Source: Acanthopleura granulata
Taxonomy: Eukaryota; Mollusca; Polyplacophora; Chitonida; Chitonidae
Direction of reading: 5' to 3'
NCBI GenBank assembly: GCA_016165875.1
Contig: JABBOT010000022.1
Location: 1,701,333 to 1,765,332 of the forward strand
Length of the DNA stretch: 64,000 nucleotides
Under the pieces are notes generated by a model that was not told where the DNA came from, did not search any database, and saw nothing but the letters and a program-made list of their open reading frames with translations. The translations under genes and the position numbers were made by a program. Numbering within the stretch: position 1 is the stretch's first letter; every line of letters starts with the position of its first letter. This document shows positions 38,701-53,500 of the stretch, piece by piece.

Positions 38701-41565
38701 TTCCCAAAAACGTGGAGATGGCTCCATGGACTACCGGAGAGAACGTGTGAGTCAGAGACATGGACATTCGTCGATTACGAGACCCGATCGACGTCATAAA
38801 ACCCTGTGGACAAAAGAATAAACGGTACCCAAATTAGAGGTCAAATCTGAAGCTTCTGTAACACACCGTAAGTAAGATATTTCAGTACAGCCATTCACAA
38901 CATTGTTTCTAAATTAAAACAGTTCTAACATTAAAAAGGATTTTAATGTCTTTGGGTCTTTTTTTAACCGCAATTGTAAAAAAACAAACCAAAAACAAAA
39001 CTGAAGTCATGAATAAGCCTACTTACAACACAAATATGGACTGTAAATTCCACCCCTATTCCCACGGCAACGATCAGTATCACTGCTGGTACAGCACTTA
39101 GCCGAACTCCAATAATGCCCATGACACCAAAGAGTTCCACTACCATCATGGCCAATACAAACACCTTTGGAACAGAAAGCATAACAGAATTTTGGAAACT
39201 TGAAAGAAAAATTTACACGATGTATTCAAATTCATTAAAGAAACATTTCAAAAACATTTCAGCTAGTATTAAAATGACAACTTTTTCTACAGCTCAATTG
39301 ATATTTCCTGCATTCTATCACAAAGAAATCACACACGCCATACAACGGACGGAAATGAGAGTGGACATTGCAAAGATTGTGAGTGATCAACCAATGAAAT
39401 CATTCAAGATTTTATTTCCCTGAAGAACCAATCAGTGATGACTTACCACAATGGCCGCTGCCCAGGGATTCATCAGAGAGAAGCAGATGACCACAAAGGT
39501 GACCCCTAAAATGCACAACAGCGCCATCAGCAGGTAGAAACGAAGATGAAGATACTGCTCCCAAAAAGTGAAGGGAATTCCTGAGGGGTAATTCGGGAGG
39601 CCCTTTTCCACAAATGTGTCACAGATTTCTCTGATTTCCTGCAGAAAAAATCATATACATATTTACCACTACGGTCACTGATATAATGTTTACCATTTTA
39701 CCTCAAGACATGATGAAACGCATAATCTGAAAACCATAGGATCAACATCAACATTGTCTCAGATGCTACATTAAAAGAAGCAAAAACCTGTACTGCACTG
39801 ATTTCCAGCATCAATTCACTTACTGTCTACTGCTGACATTTCAGTCATTCTGTTTGCAACTAGTATATATTTCTTTTTCTGCCACCCATTCAAGTAAAAT
39901 AATCACTGCTTGGCTCACACTTTTCTATACAATTTCAGTCAAGTCATAAATGATTGGATCAAAACTGCTACATACCTTGATAGTGTCAATCACTGCACCA
40001 GTGTCGGACAGGTTGCTAAGGTAGAAGGCAATTTGGGCGTATGTGATTGGTTGGGATTTGGGAACTGTGGATGAAAAAGAAAAAATTCCAAATTTGTCAT
40101 AATAAAGAGGAAGCAAAAGATGCACACTTATGCATATATACTGCATGCAATTTATATTATTTATATCTCACAAAAGTGAGCAAATACAAACTTTATATTT
40201 GTATCAAAGCTTTGAAATATGCTCTGAAGTTTACCATACTAACTCAAAACGAAAGGAACAGGTTCCTTACATCGATTCATTTTTTTTCTTTCTTTTTTTT
40301 AAATTTTTTTCTCACAATGGAATCCAAGTTTTGTACGACGTGCATTTGCCCCTAAGATTCCCCAGTGTTGAAGTACTGACTATGATAGTCATTATGTCCT
40401 GAGTTATGTCACACAGGTGAAATCTGCTCAACAGTGCACTGGTTAACCTCCCCTGGCTATGTCAACAACTGGCCACAAACAAGGGGATTAGGACAAGCAC
40501 TGTCCACTAGCCTTGGTGAACAGCCTCTGGACACTTGACCAGTGGTCAGCCACAGAATGGCTACCGGCTTAGCTAAACCCCACCTCTCAAAGAGACACCA
40601 CCCCAGTTTTTTGCGGGATGTCTGTTCAAGCATATTCTGGGGGCATTATCCAGAGTGGACTGATAAAATCATACTTTTTGTGAAGCCCTGAAATTCGTCA
40701 TACTACCCAACCCATATTTTTGTCTCCAAATCAAAGTAAAAAGGTGCATATATTGCGTCAAAAGTTGTTCTTACACAGGTGAAAAGCTTGGGGAATTAGG
40801 TTACTGCATACATTCCACTAGCACTTCTGACCCAATACAAACAGAGATCCAGAATACTTCGTTCACAGATTATGAACAAAACCCCCAAAAGATACTGTTT
40901 CACAGAAAACGCTTGTTCATTCTGTAATTTACATGGCTTTTTTGTTGAAAACTGTCAATATAAAACTTGCTTTTATCAATTGAAAACCTGTGCTTCGACA
41001 CTCTCTTGTGCTATCTCTGCACAGCACAATCAAGGAGCATACAGTACATGTGTGAAGGACATCCTTACTTTTGTTGTCGTGAATATTCCTTGGCTCATGA
41101 TACCAGGGTTTGGGGAAGGGGTGTATTGAGGCTGCAGAAGCCTGGTACGCCATCAAATCATTGGATACCCAGGCAGACAGGTAGTTGTAGAAAACTTTGG
41201 GGGGAATGATGCCATCTGCATCAACCAGCCTCGCTTTGGTGACCTGGAACGGTAGAAATAAAACAGTGACTATGATTTGCAAAGCCTCGGTGACATTGGT
41301 GAGTACCTATGACTGATCACGTCAACCCAACAAAACGTCCAAACAGAAGAAGGATTAATTGATTTTCACTGTCACGCTCGAGGATTTCCCACTTCCACAA
41401 TGGAGGTCAGTTCTATGGATGGAATGACTGGTGGGACAAACTGAGGAAAGAGGAGTCAAGTGGAGAAAAGATTGAAAAAGAGTTAACCATGGGGCTAGCC
41501 TCTTACAGAAGCTTTAACCAGATAAAATGCAGGACATACAAACAATGTGCATGAGACATGCACAG

Positions 41566-41598
<33 letters not shown>

Positions 41599-44500
41599 AT
41601 CAACTATTTTGAAATTTTGAAAAACATTCAGAAAAGTACACTTAATTCCAAACATATTCAATGATTTTTCCTCATTTTTTCTCATACTCTAACCGGTTCT
41701 TTCCACCCTCAGGGCAGAAACCCACTTTTTTTCAAATAGAAATTTATTTCCAAACAACATGCATAACCCACATACAGTAATGCACTGAGCAACTTTGCCA
41801 AAGTCGGATGTGTGTTTCCTAAGACGAAGTACACATGAGGAATGTTGGTCGGGTAATTAAATTAAGCCTATTACCAAAGGCCAGACGGAATCACTGCTGA
41901 CTACACAGGTAGGAAACAATGCCTTCGCCTGGCAAGTGCAGGCCAGGTCATTGGGTGCAGAGAGGTCACAGGGTGCAGAGAGCTGGGGTCAAAGAGTACA
42001 TACCTGCTCTTTATTGACAGGATTGTCTGTGTCTCCGGTCTGTATCAGCAGCTTGTAGGCTAGGAGTCCTTCATCTGAGGCATTACCAAACCATTCATCT
42101 TTGGTGATCGTACCAGCCTTAAAATCCGCATCAAAGTGCTCTTGAATATCTATTCAAGAAGACAATAAAGAACAGTAATGAAATAGAAATGCAGTTCAAT
42201 TACTCATGTGAAGGCCTGTGACAGAAATGAATTCACTGACAACGATAAAAAGGAAATGTTTCATGAAACTTTCAGTTTTTGCCAAAATGCGGCCTTTATT
42301 TGAACTGATCTGATTAATGCTTCGTCTCATTACTCCTTCAATACTCAGCTTGATGACTGAAGATGGAAACAACCGATTGGCCTCACCTAACAGCCACTGC
42401 TTGAACATGCTGAGCCAAAAGCTGGGAAGAGTTCCATCATCTCCTTTGATAATCCGTGACACTTTCTCAAAGGCTTGATGGTATTCAATCAGTAATTTCT
42501 GATTGTTTGGGTAATCAAACTCATCCTGCAGAAGAAAAACAAATAATTTAAGTTGAATGAATAACAATCATTTAAAATGAAACACAAAATACACAGAGTT
42601 ATTTTAAACATTCATCCTGTTCGCATGTAAATCCTGACAACAACATCTTGCCTTCTATAACTCAAAAACACAGGACTGGATTCCCAAAATACTTGAGTAA
42701 CAGATGGACGAATGTATAAAAGACAGACTAAACTGACCTATGGGGTAAAAACTACAAAAGTCTAACCTGGGTGACCAGATGAATGTTGTAAAATTCGAAG
42801 TACTTGGAGCGAGCCTGAATAAACTGGTACTCCTTGGTGTCTCTGGGTACGATGTCTGTGAGGACCAAGCCATCCTTAACCTGAGCAGTGCCCCAGATCC
42901 CTATTCCCAGCAGGATCAGGAAGAAGATCACACCAAATACCTGGACACAGACATACAAATCAAACAGGTGTTTAGTCAGGTGTTTAGCATGGTGATTAGA
43001 GGTAGTGTTTAGGATGGTGTTTGTAAGTAGAAGTGCTTTATGGATTTTACCTTTTCAGAAATAATTCAGTGAAAGTGTACAGTACAGTGTTTCCTATGAA
43101 ATCTTTAATGGAATTAAAGTAGAACAGTAGAAGTGCTTCATAGACTTCGTGTTTAGCAAAGTATTTCAGTGGAAGTATTATAGTAAAGTGTTTAATAGAA
43201 TATTAAATGGAAATCCTTAACATGGGGTGTTCAACTCACAGAGTGAACAGCAATGGAAAAGTTGAAAGTACCCAGCTCTTCTGTCTTACCTTGACATAAG
43301 TTTTCTGTAAGAATGGTGCGTAGTAGTTGGTGGCAATGTTGGTGAGAGACCAAGACGCGCACTCCTTCTGTACCCGGAGACATCGCTGTCCACAACTGAC
43401 GTTGTCCGCCGGCGCCAGACACTGCTGAGATGATGTCGTAGATGGGCACACTATAGGAAAGTAACAACAACATAAATAATCATGATATATAACGAAATGT
43501 AAGCTAGAAGTATAAAAAGACTTGCACAGACCCAATCTATACAAACTACAAACATGTTGACATGTCGCACAAATTTAAATCTCTTCACGCCTTCTCTGGA
43601 TCACTCAATTTTTAGAGACTTTTAGAGAATTCCAAGCATCTTTGCCCACTTACCGGATGGGAGCGAGGGATTTCTGGTGAAGTAAGCCGTACCCGCCGGT
43701 GCTAACGTTGTCACCACAGGGCCTCCCTCGACATCAGACTGGGATATAGTCTCATGTACTGAGCTGCTGTAGGCAGGGGGAGGACTGTAGGACGGTGGGG
43801 GACTGTAGCCGCGAGGAGGAGTTCCCTCCCTTGACTGGCCACCAGAGGGAGGTACATGAGCGTGAATGTGCCGCTTCTCCTGAGGTTGAAGTTCTATGAC
43901 TTTGGTTGTGCTGGACCTGGAATTGAAGAGAAAAAATTTGTCAATCAAGGCACCCTGCAGTCGCTAATGTTACACTGAAACCTTCATGCCTTTCACCAGC
44001 ATTACATATTCATTTTTAAAAACATTTTAACATGATTTCTAAACCGGATGTGGAAAGTAGAAATAGGAAAGACATACAATAGTAGATCATCAATGATGAA
44101 TTCACTAAAGCAGACGTAAGGCATGTCAAAATATTAATTTTTGTTTTCAAACTTACCCACTAAAACAGCAGAGAAAATCAACTCTGCGAGCTTCTCTCCT
44201 TTTGAGGTCAATGCTGACAAGAGCGGGAAACACCAACAACACTGAACCCACATTAAACAGGACTAGAATCCCCGCCTATCAACCAAAAAAAGCATGATCT
44301 TCAAGTTTCAATCAAAAGTAAAAAAAAAAAATAACAACAATAGTTACTTATTTGCTCTCCTTAAACATATGTTTAATTCAGCAAATCATTGAAAAATAAC
44401 ATGAATTTGAAGAAGCAAGTTGAGCTCACCTGCAAGGAGAATGCCCTGAGAGCAGGGATGGGAATAATGGCTGCCGTGAAAAAAGCCAGCATATTGGAGA

Positions 44501-47500
44501 GTGACGTAAGCAGAACACTGACTCCTGTCCTCTTCAGACACTCACCCGTCTGGTCCTGTGAAACCAAAACAACCACCATCACATCAATGATACAAGATTA
44601 CCCCAACAACAACAGCAACATCATATCTTTTCAGCTTTTTAAGTTAATCAATAAATCACAGTGAGTAATTCTTAAAGCAGACATATAATTATGAGGAATA
44701 CTGAAATTTGGTTTTATCCAATTTTATAGTAATGCTACAATGTCTGTCATGATATGGCTAAAATGTAATGTATGAAAATAATTATGGGTTGTACATTAGT
44801 AGCATTTATAGAGACTTGGTTTAATGATGGCAACTTTTTTGTACTCAGTAGTTTTTATCAAATAAGTGTACCAATACACATACATGTAGTATCCATCCCC
44901 TTTACAAAGTTAATAAAAATATAAACACTATAAAGGTTTTGTTCAGAAGAAACAAAGTATAAACATTGTAACAACAAAAACCAGAAAGGCAATACAAAGT
45001 ATTACACATTAAACATTACATGCCTGGAAGCTCCAAGTGAATAGGAAAGAAAAGTAACAATTCTGCAACAAATAAACCTTATCTAAAATGGAATTAGGAC
45101 TGCACTGACTTGTAAACAAGTTCATCACACTGCCAAAGGCTATTCTGATGAACTTGTCTCAAGTTTTTAATTTTCAGAAGGAGGCTTTCCAGTGTGCTGG
45201 TGAAAAACAATAAAATTCTCATTTAGGCTATAATTAAGTTTTGCATGGAAAAAGTAAGAAATGCATGTTATAATCATTAGGATATCTCTTTGATGAAAAA
45301 AAAAAAATGGAAACAAAGGCAGTGTCAACTCCTGGAACATGGTGAGAAGTAAACAATTTCAAAATACGCATGAAAAGGTGTATTGAAGTGTAAAGTCTTA
45401 CCTAATCCTTTGTGAGCAGAATTCAAACAGAGAACACAATTTGTATTTGGGGATGTTTGGACAGAGCCTTTCATGTGTAAAATAAATGGCTATGCGTCAG
45501 TTTACCTTGACGAAAGCACACCTGTTCCTAATTAAGTCGACAGGTAGCAAACTGGCCAGGTAAAAGTGGCTGTGTTTATCTTTCAGTTAACCAGGAACAC
45601 ACACAGTTATTTTGTTCCAGTGTGCCTGTGTTATCTTCGTTGCAGCCAGGGCTGCCTCTGTTGCCTTTGATAGCTATCTTTAATTACGTTGCCTTCCTTC
45701 AGATTGTTCACACAGTCTATCTGTCATAGGCACCGCCAGCCACTAGCACCCCCTCCACCCAAACCACACAAACTGGTGCACAAACTAAGCACACTTTTAA
45801 ACATTTATCGATAGGTAATTGGAATCCGGCTAGGTGGGGGGTAGATTCTGAAGTGCGGCCAGACCAGAAGAACAGAGACAGGGCCAGTTTGAAGAGGGTC
45901 TCTCATACTGGTACTTTGACATCAAAGCCTGTTAAAATCCTGCAAACAGGAAATCTGTGGTTCTCGGAGCCCGGACATTCAGGGCCATGTGGTCTGGCTG
46001 AAGGGTTAGAGGTGAACAGGAGAGGTGTCTGGATAAGAATTTCGCAGACACTTTCCGGAAGAACATTAACTTTTTTTTTTCTCATTTTGAAGAGCAATTT
46101 TAAATCTGTTATTATATTGACGGACTATCCGTGCACTAGATACTTTTTAAGCACATCCCCATTACTAAAAGTTAACAATTCTTGAGTATGGCACTTAATA
46201 AAAATCAAACAAATACACGAGTTACGCTTTGGTGTTTCAAATTTCTGGTCTACTGTCTGAATGTCTGAAGTTTCTACAACCTAAGCCATACTGTCTTTTA
46301 AAATTTTGCCATCCCGAAACAAAGCATGGAAAATCTGCAACAAATATGGAAGTATTCAGCGGTAGAAATTCAAACCTTACTTAGCTCACTGAAGTCGCTA
46401 GTAGGTAGATATTTTACTGGAGTAGAATTTTTGAAAGATTTCAGAACCCCTCCCCCCCGCCCCCAAAAATCTAAGCGCGCCACCTGCACCTTACGCTGTA
46501 CAAACATGAATGTATTACATTTTCTTACAAACCACTCATCACAAAATGTTTTCAATGCAAATACTGATAATTAGAATGGTTAAGGTAAGCCAGGTCAGAA
46601 ACCATTAGAGCTGCATTCCAGATCACACTTCAGCCCAATGAGGTATCCAGAGGTGGGAGAAAAGTCAAGTTTAGGCTAGGTGTTGGGATTATTTCACACT
46701 TTTGATGGATTACCACCTAGTGTTCGTGGGAGAGAGGGAGTGAGAAAGAGAGAGCGGTCGTCGTGGTGTGTAGAAAGATGCAGAAAGAAACATGTCTGGA
46801 AAACGCTACAATCTATTCTTGAGGAGAACTGGGGGAGAGATTTCGTCTTGTGTGTTCATCATAGGGCAGAGTAAATTACCAGATCAAGACACCGTATGGA
46901 ATGTATGAGTGTGGAATATCTGGCTCCAGGCCAGCACTGTCGAGTACCTAAGGCCCACAAGATGGCAGGTAACCTGCTGTGAGTGCTGATGTGGCTGTTC
47001 TATCTACCTCCCTCAAGTGTGAGCATTTGTAATCCTGTTCTTTGCCATTCCAATTACCCACCTGCACGTGGACCTGAACAGTATAAACTTAATCATGGCT
47101 GTGAGTGATTCCAAAGCCAAGTTTCACAATTTATAACAGTCCCATTGAAAATACCTGGCTGTTTATTTCCTTCTTAATTAATATCAGGAATGAGTTCATT
47201 TTCCTTCTGAAGATTACCATGCAATCATCACATTTATTTTATTTAAAAATGAAACATTTCATTTTGGAGAGAAGAAATCAGTATTTCCTATGGCGATCCA
47301 CACTTCTGTTTAGTTGCCACCCCTCTGACTGGCATTTGACTCCCCTCCCCCCCCCACTTGCAATACATCCGCCAGAACAATCCCCATCACCCCCCCCCCC
47401 CCACCCGAGGCATCCACAACAACATCCTTGCCTATGCCCACCAGCATTCTCTATCAATAACGTGTGGTATAAACAGATCAGATAGGCTGGGCATAAACAC

Positions 47501-50500
47501 CCCAACTGGCTTCAGCTTTCTGGCAATGAAAGGCCTCATCAAAGGCATACCTGGGAGCACAGAGGTACTGGGATGAGGTTGGGGGATCACCCCGAGGCCC
47601 CCCATACTGGCAACCCAAGACACCAGATCCTGGAACTGCACCTAGTGTCCTGCAACCGTTGACGGACTTGGGGCAACAGAACTCTGGGGGCACCCTGCAC
47701 CCACCTGGCCCGCCCAGGCTGCATGCCAGCAGAGTACCAGATGGACACACTTGTCCAACAGCCAGTCACTCGCTGGTCACTTAAGTGACCATCCCAATTG
47801 GCTCAGCCCAGTGATCTGACCTCTTGGTGAATTTCCCATGCACCAGCTCCCAGCATTGCCAAGATGCCGTGGCCAGCCGGCCTAATGCTGTAGTCTCTCT
47901 TTCTCCCAGACAGGCATGCTAACAGACCGACATGATGACAACCACTGTCCCTATCCCAGATACATTCTTCACCTTACGACTGCCCTACACTGCCAGACAA
48001 GCATAAGAAGCATTGTTATAGAGTCTAGTCTTGCTATCTCGCATTATTTCTCTTTTCAAAGTCACTCTGGTATTTAAGTCGAAATAACACCAATTGTTGG
48101 CCTGCTGCAGATTCATGTGTCTAGGAAAACCGGTAAGAAGAATGAAGGATTCTCATGCTGGGATGCTTTTTTTTTTTTTGCAACAACAACAACAGGAAGT
48201 ATACAGCTACACATGTATGTGAGGGAGAATGTTGTCTTACCATGTGGGGTATGTTGGAGGATCTGAAGTTCTCAGAGTATGTGTGAGCAATAAGGAACAT
48301 GTCATCCACCCCGAGTCCCAGCGCCAAGAATGGAATAATCTGTGGGAACAAAAACAACAAGCATTTGAATATTTACTCATTTGACTAGTGAATAACCCTG
48401 TAGCTTGGGCATTTTCACTCCTGTGATCGATAACTGCAACCAAATTTTGCCAGGTACCTGACAAACTTTAGGCTAAATTAGTTATGCCATGTCTGAACAA
48501 ATCGAAATAAGTAAAATGAGCAAGTGAAAACGAAACGAACAGCGACGTAAGGATTAACTGCTGTGAAGTATGTTTAATATAGTATATACATGTACAAAAT
48601 TGCACAGTTTTCTCAGTTGCTGAAAGTACAAATGAGACGCCTTTCACAAGGTAAACACTGACCTAGCCCATGGAGATGTGCTAACGACACTGGGATGACT
48701 TATCACAAATATCATCAAAGAATAGTTTATATTACACACCAATGTAAAAACTCAAAAGATACAATTTACTCTGTTTTCATTTAATGTCGGAAATGATTTC
48801 TGGATCTTAACGTGTGTACACACAGTGGCACATTAAGCAACATTACACAGGTGTCTATCCACGTTTATTGAAAACAGATAAGAATGTGGTGTGTATACTG
48901 CTATTAGAGAAGGGCTCCTTGGTAAAAAGTTTAAAGAATGTAACACTGAGGGCATCTGGAGTTGAAGAAACAGGCCTGGATAATCTCCCCTGTTTACTTA
49001 ATTACCAAGCTGGATTTTTCTATCCCATAATCAGCTGGCACGGACAGGGGCAGATCTCCTGTATGGTTTACCCACTCTGGGAGGGTTTATACACCAACCC
49101 AGGTTTTGTAACCTGAAGGGTAAAGCAGCAGAAGTAATCACTAAACCTGTCCCATTTGAACTAGCCCTGTGTATATATCCACCCAGCATCAGCCAAACTG
49201 CTACCAGATGTGAATACCAGCAGGATAAGATTAAAGCTTTCATCCTGGACGTTTACCCCCATAGCCTAAACCTGGGAGGACCCTCATTTCTGTCCTTGTT
49301 CTCCACCCCCACCCTGGTGTACCTCGACCTTATAACCCCCATACATCTCTTCCCCCACTCCAATCTATCTTATTCCAAGTGTTGGTCAGCATCAACCACC
49401 ATTCTCAGTGCTTCAAGGTAAAGCCCTTCAGTGTCATTTTAGAAAAAAAACATCATAAAATACAGCGAAATAAAAACATTCTTTTGTTTAGGGTTACGAG
49501 GCATGAACTTGTTTTTGAGTGTCTTAATTGTGACGGCAAGCTGACAACAATTATGACTAATCTGTCACAGCCATCTCTGTCCTCCACTTTACACTCCACT
49601 GCACTGGCCAGGAGGCCAAATTAAACTTCTTAAAAATACTTTTATTTCTCTTTATAAATCTTACCCATTGAGAATCTATCACACAATTCGCACATCTTAC
49701 ACACTTATTGACTTCTGCATTATTTCATCCATTTAATCATGTTCATGTCATGTCAGCAGAGATGATACATCAAGTAGCTGTGGGGTTCCCTGATTTGGAG
49801 GTTGGTATTGCAGGGATATAGTTTGCTGTTTCTGGCTGTGGAGTGTGACAGAAGGGAGGTAATTAGAGCTGGCGATAGGATCAGTGAGGCCACCCAGGCA
49901 GTGCTATCTCTGAGTATCAACTGGTACAACTAAACAGAGTGCAGCACTCAGCAGCTGTTTACCACAAAACCCTCCAGATGAGCCGACAGCAGATCACAGG
50001 CCAAATCACACAGCAATTGGCCAACCAAATGGCTCAGCCATACACCACACACCAGATATGGCCACATTTACTGTCAAATCTGGTCAAGGCACCAAACTTT
50101 ATTCCTTGAAAAGTTTTTCTTTTTTTCATATTATTCTTACTTCTCTAAATTATTAAGGAAGTGAACTGTATGGTGTTTTTTTTTCCTTCTTTTTGTCGTT
50201 CTGTACAATTTCACTTTTTCTACTGTCATTGTTTTTAAGTTCATGTACTGCAGCATTCCATCTGTGTTATCTTCTCAGTGTCCTACATTAAACTTTGCAA
50301 AATACCTTTCCATATTTTTTTCGGAAATGAGTATTTGATATTGACGATGCACATATTTTGTTTCCATACTTATAAAGCATTTCCTAGTCAAAGACAAGAA
50401 CTCATGTCTAATTGGAATGGATAAGACGACTAATTAAATATATACTGGTTTGACATAAATTTTGAAAAACCCACTGTGGGCTCATCGTTAGGAGTGAGCA

Positions 50501-53500
50501 GAGACATAAAACACTGTACTAAATACATGTCAATTTCAATTTCTGAAAAATTTTATTTGACGAATCTTTCACAACCTTTTCAAATGATTCATACATAAAG
50601 CTATATAAGAATAAGCCATGTACATGTGCAAGTGAAAAAAAAAAATACAGAAAAAATAGAGACTAACATTTGAATTTGATTGATGGACATTTCTCATTTA
50701 AAAACTTTGAAAAGATCAAAGAAAGTGTTTCTAGTTCCCTTAGACAGCAGAGCTTAACAAATCCTCCATATAAACTTAGCTCATTACTCATTCCTGCATC
50801 TGACTACTTCATCCATACACAGCCAGTTGTCATGTACAAGGGCTTTCACATAACCAACTCAACCTGCATCAGCTTCATAACAGATGATGACATAACAAGA
50901 CCTATATACCATGGTATATAACTTCATAACACATAGGCTGCATTAGTAGTCATCATTTATCCCTTTGACAACAACTCAAAAAACACCTGACAAATTCGGC
51001 TTTCTGTCCCTCTCTGATGTAATGTAGAAAACATGGATATATGTAGATTGAAGCCGATTCAGCTACTCACTAGCTGTCAAAGCCTGAACTGCACCGAACC
51101 CTAAGAAGCCAGGTTTACATTTCACAAACTCATTTTACCTGGACTACTTCACATACAAACACACTGATTTGAATCACCTAATTTGTGCCCTCAACTAATT
51201 CCAATTTGACAGGCAAAATGTATTTAGTGGTTTGGCCAAACAGACAGACTATATACTTTCCAATTTAAAAGTAATTTCATTCATCACTAATTTGCATAAA
51301 AGCTGATTGGCCATCAAATAAACTTTTGATCTAAGCCATCAAACAGGATATCCTCTGAATCCATGCAGACAGAGATCCAAATATCTTTCAGTCACGCTGA
51401 CGAAAAATAGGAATCCAAATGGATTAATTAACGAACTGTAATTAAGGAATGATTAACAACTGAATTGATGACCATGAATTTAACATATTATGTAAATGCC
51501 TATACAGTAAATTAGAATACATAATCTCATTAACACAGGGCATAGAGAATACACTAGTTAAGGGGACTGGGTCTGAATTGTTGATGCTGGCCGCCTGACA
51601 TACATAATGAAAGATAGCGGGCACACAGTCTTAACCTACCACACATACAGATCAGTCACCACCCACAGATAGCATCCCCTCGAAAGTGTGCCCACTTTGT
51701 TTTCTGGTTAGCACGGTCCTTTGAAGGCTTGAGTTAAGATAGGCAGCCCTGAGCCACAAAAGAGGGGCTTAAGTACAGAGACTAGGGGAATTGCCTAAGC
51801 GTGCGTGTAGTCAAAAAAGCGGGCAGCCTGAATCAAAGAGCATGCAGCGTCTCTTGTGCCCAATTCCACTCTTTTCTCGACAATCATAAACAGGCAAGCA
51901 ATTCATTTTTTACTTTTGTTTTCATTGCCTTAGGATGCTAAACTTAAAAGCAAATGATCTCTCAAAATTTCCTATCTCACCCTTGCTTAAGTCTATAAAC
52001 GAGCGCTGATGGCATGTGAAGATATCTGACCGGTTGCTCAGAAGTGTGTTCATTCTGATGCAAATTTAGTGTGGACCAAAATTCAAGTGGTGATGCCCAA
52101 GGACATCTGCAATGCTACTGCAAATCTGACTGTAACTTTGATGCACTTCTAAGCAAAAAAGTTTTATGTTCCTTAATTATTTTGTCTCAAATGTTAATGT
52201 ACTTTCAGAGTTAGCACACAAATTTGTCCATCCAGTCGAAACTGATTCCTAGTCTAGACACTATTATATTGGACAATTATACACATAAAACATACACATC
52301 AAAAAAACCAAAAAACAAATGACACACCAAAATAAGAAAAAAATTTTAAAAAATATACAGCATCATAGTAAAAGTATATAAAACCATGTCACATTTCAGC
52401 AGTTTTTCTCGTTTTCACTCAAGATAGTTTGGCAAACTGAGCTTATCTACAGCCCAAAACGAGCCCAGAAATTTGTTTACGCCATTTCCTCTCGTTCCCT
52501 GTGTTTTTTGCGTAATTTAGATTGCAGAACGCATATGTAGAGCCAGCCTTGTTCATCCAGAGGCTATAAGCTCAGCACCGGAGGTATACAGTGTAGAGTG
52601 TACAGATTGAAGGCGACTCAGACCACCTAAGAAGTCAAGCAGAAAACCATGGCAAGGCTGGATTCTCGCTCACAACACTTAGGCTTCCTTCGCCTTCATT
52701 AATAGCACATCAGACTATAGGGCAGGCAGCTTTCTAGTCACACACAAACACACAATGTCTTCTGCCAACATCCCTAGGGCAATTAAATCAGAAGACCCCC
52801 AGTCAAGAAGCCACCTCAATTAAGGGAAAGTCTTAAGGAGCTTGGGGGTATGTCAGTAGATAGGAACACGAACTGTGGACATAACTCCCTACATCAGGAC
52901 GACAAAGAGTTTGAAATTTGAACCATTTCATCCACTGGGTGCTACTTAGCAACCGTTTCACTTTACTACAATTAAAATACAGCGGTTGTATTGAAAACTT
53001 ACAACTGAAATGTTAAAGATCCAGGGGATATTTCTTTCATTCATATTTTAAAGTTGAATTAAAGCTTTCTTTTTCGTCAGGTGACACTTCTGTCCGCATT
53101 TCTCCTGTTATCATTGTCTACAAACGTCACTTCCCTTTCAATGTATTTTAAGTTCTGTTCCTCGACTATACACTACAAGAGACACACACCATACAGCAAC
53201 AAGCATCCCAAATCCCACAGGCATATCTGTATCAATCATTTTTAGCTGCTACAAGTAGCTTTATTAATTGCTTAGGCCTATGATGATTGATGTGTTGGTT
53301 TTATCTGTTGCTCGGTCTATCTGTTGGTTTTGTCTGTTGGTCAGTCTATCTGTTGGTTTCGTCTGCTGGTCAGTCAGTTGGTTTTGTCTGTTGGTTGGTG
53401 GGTCTATCTGTTGGTTTTTCTGTCTGTTGGTCGGTCTGACTGTCTATTGGTTGGTCTGTGTCTGCTGGTTGGTCTGTCTGTCTGTTGATTAGTCTATTGA

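Noticed and set aside
40929..41282. Continuous 117-residue ORF as a separate gene
   Set aside because: It is patched exon w13 read through its splice sites; only 41069-41243 is supported.
47250..47770. Overlapping GC-richer ORFs on both strands in patched intron w5-w6
   Set aside because: Overlap each other in several frames, no family resemblance and no consistent splice sites.
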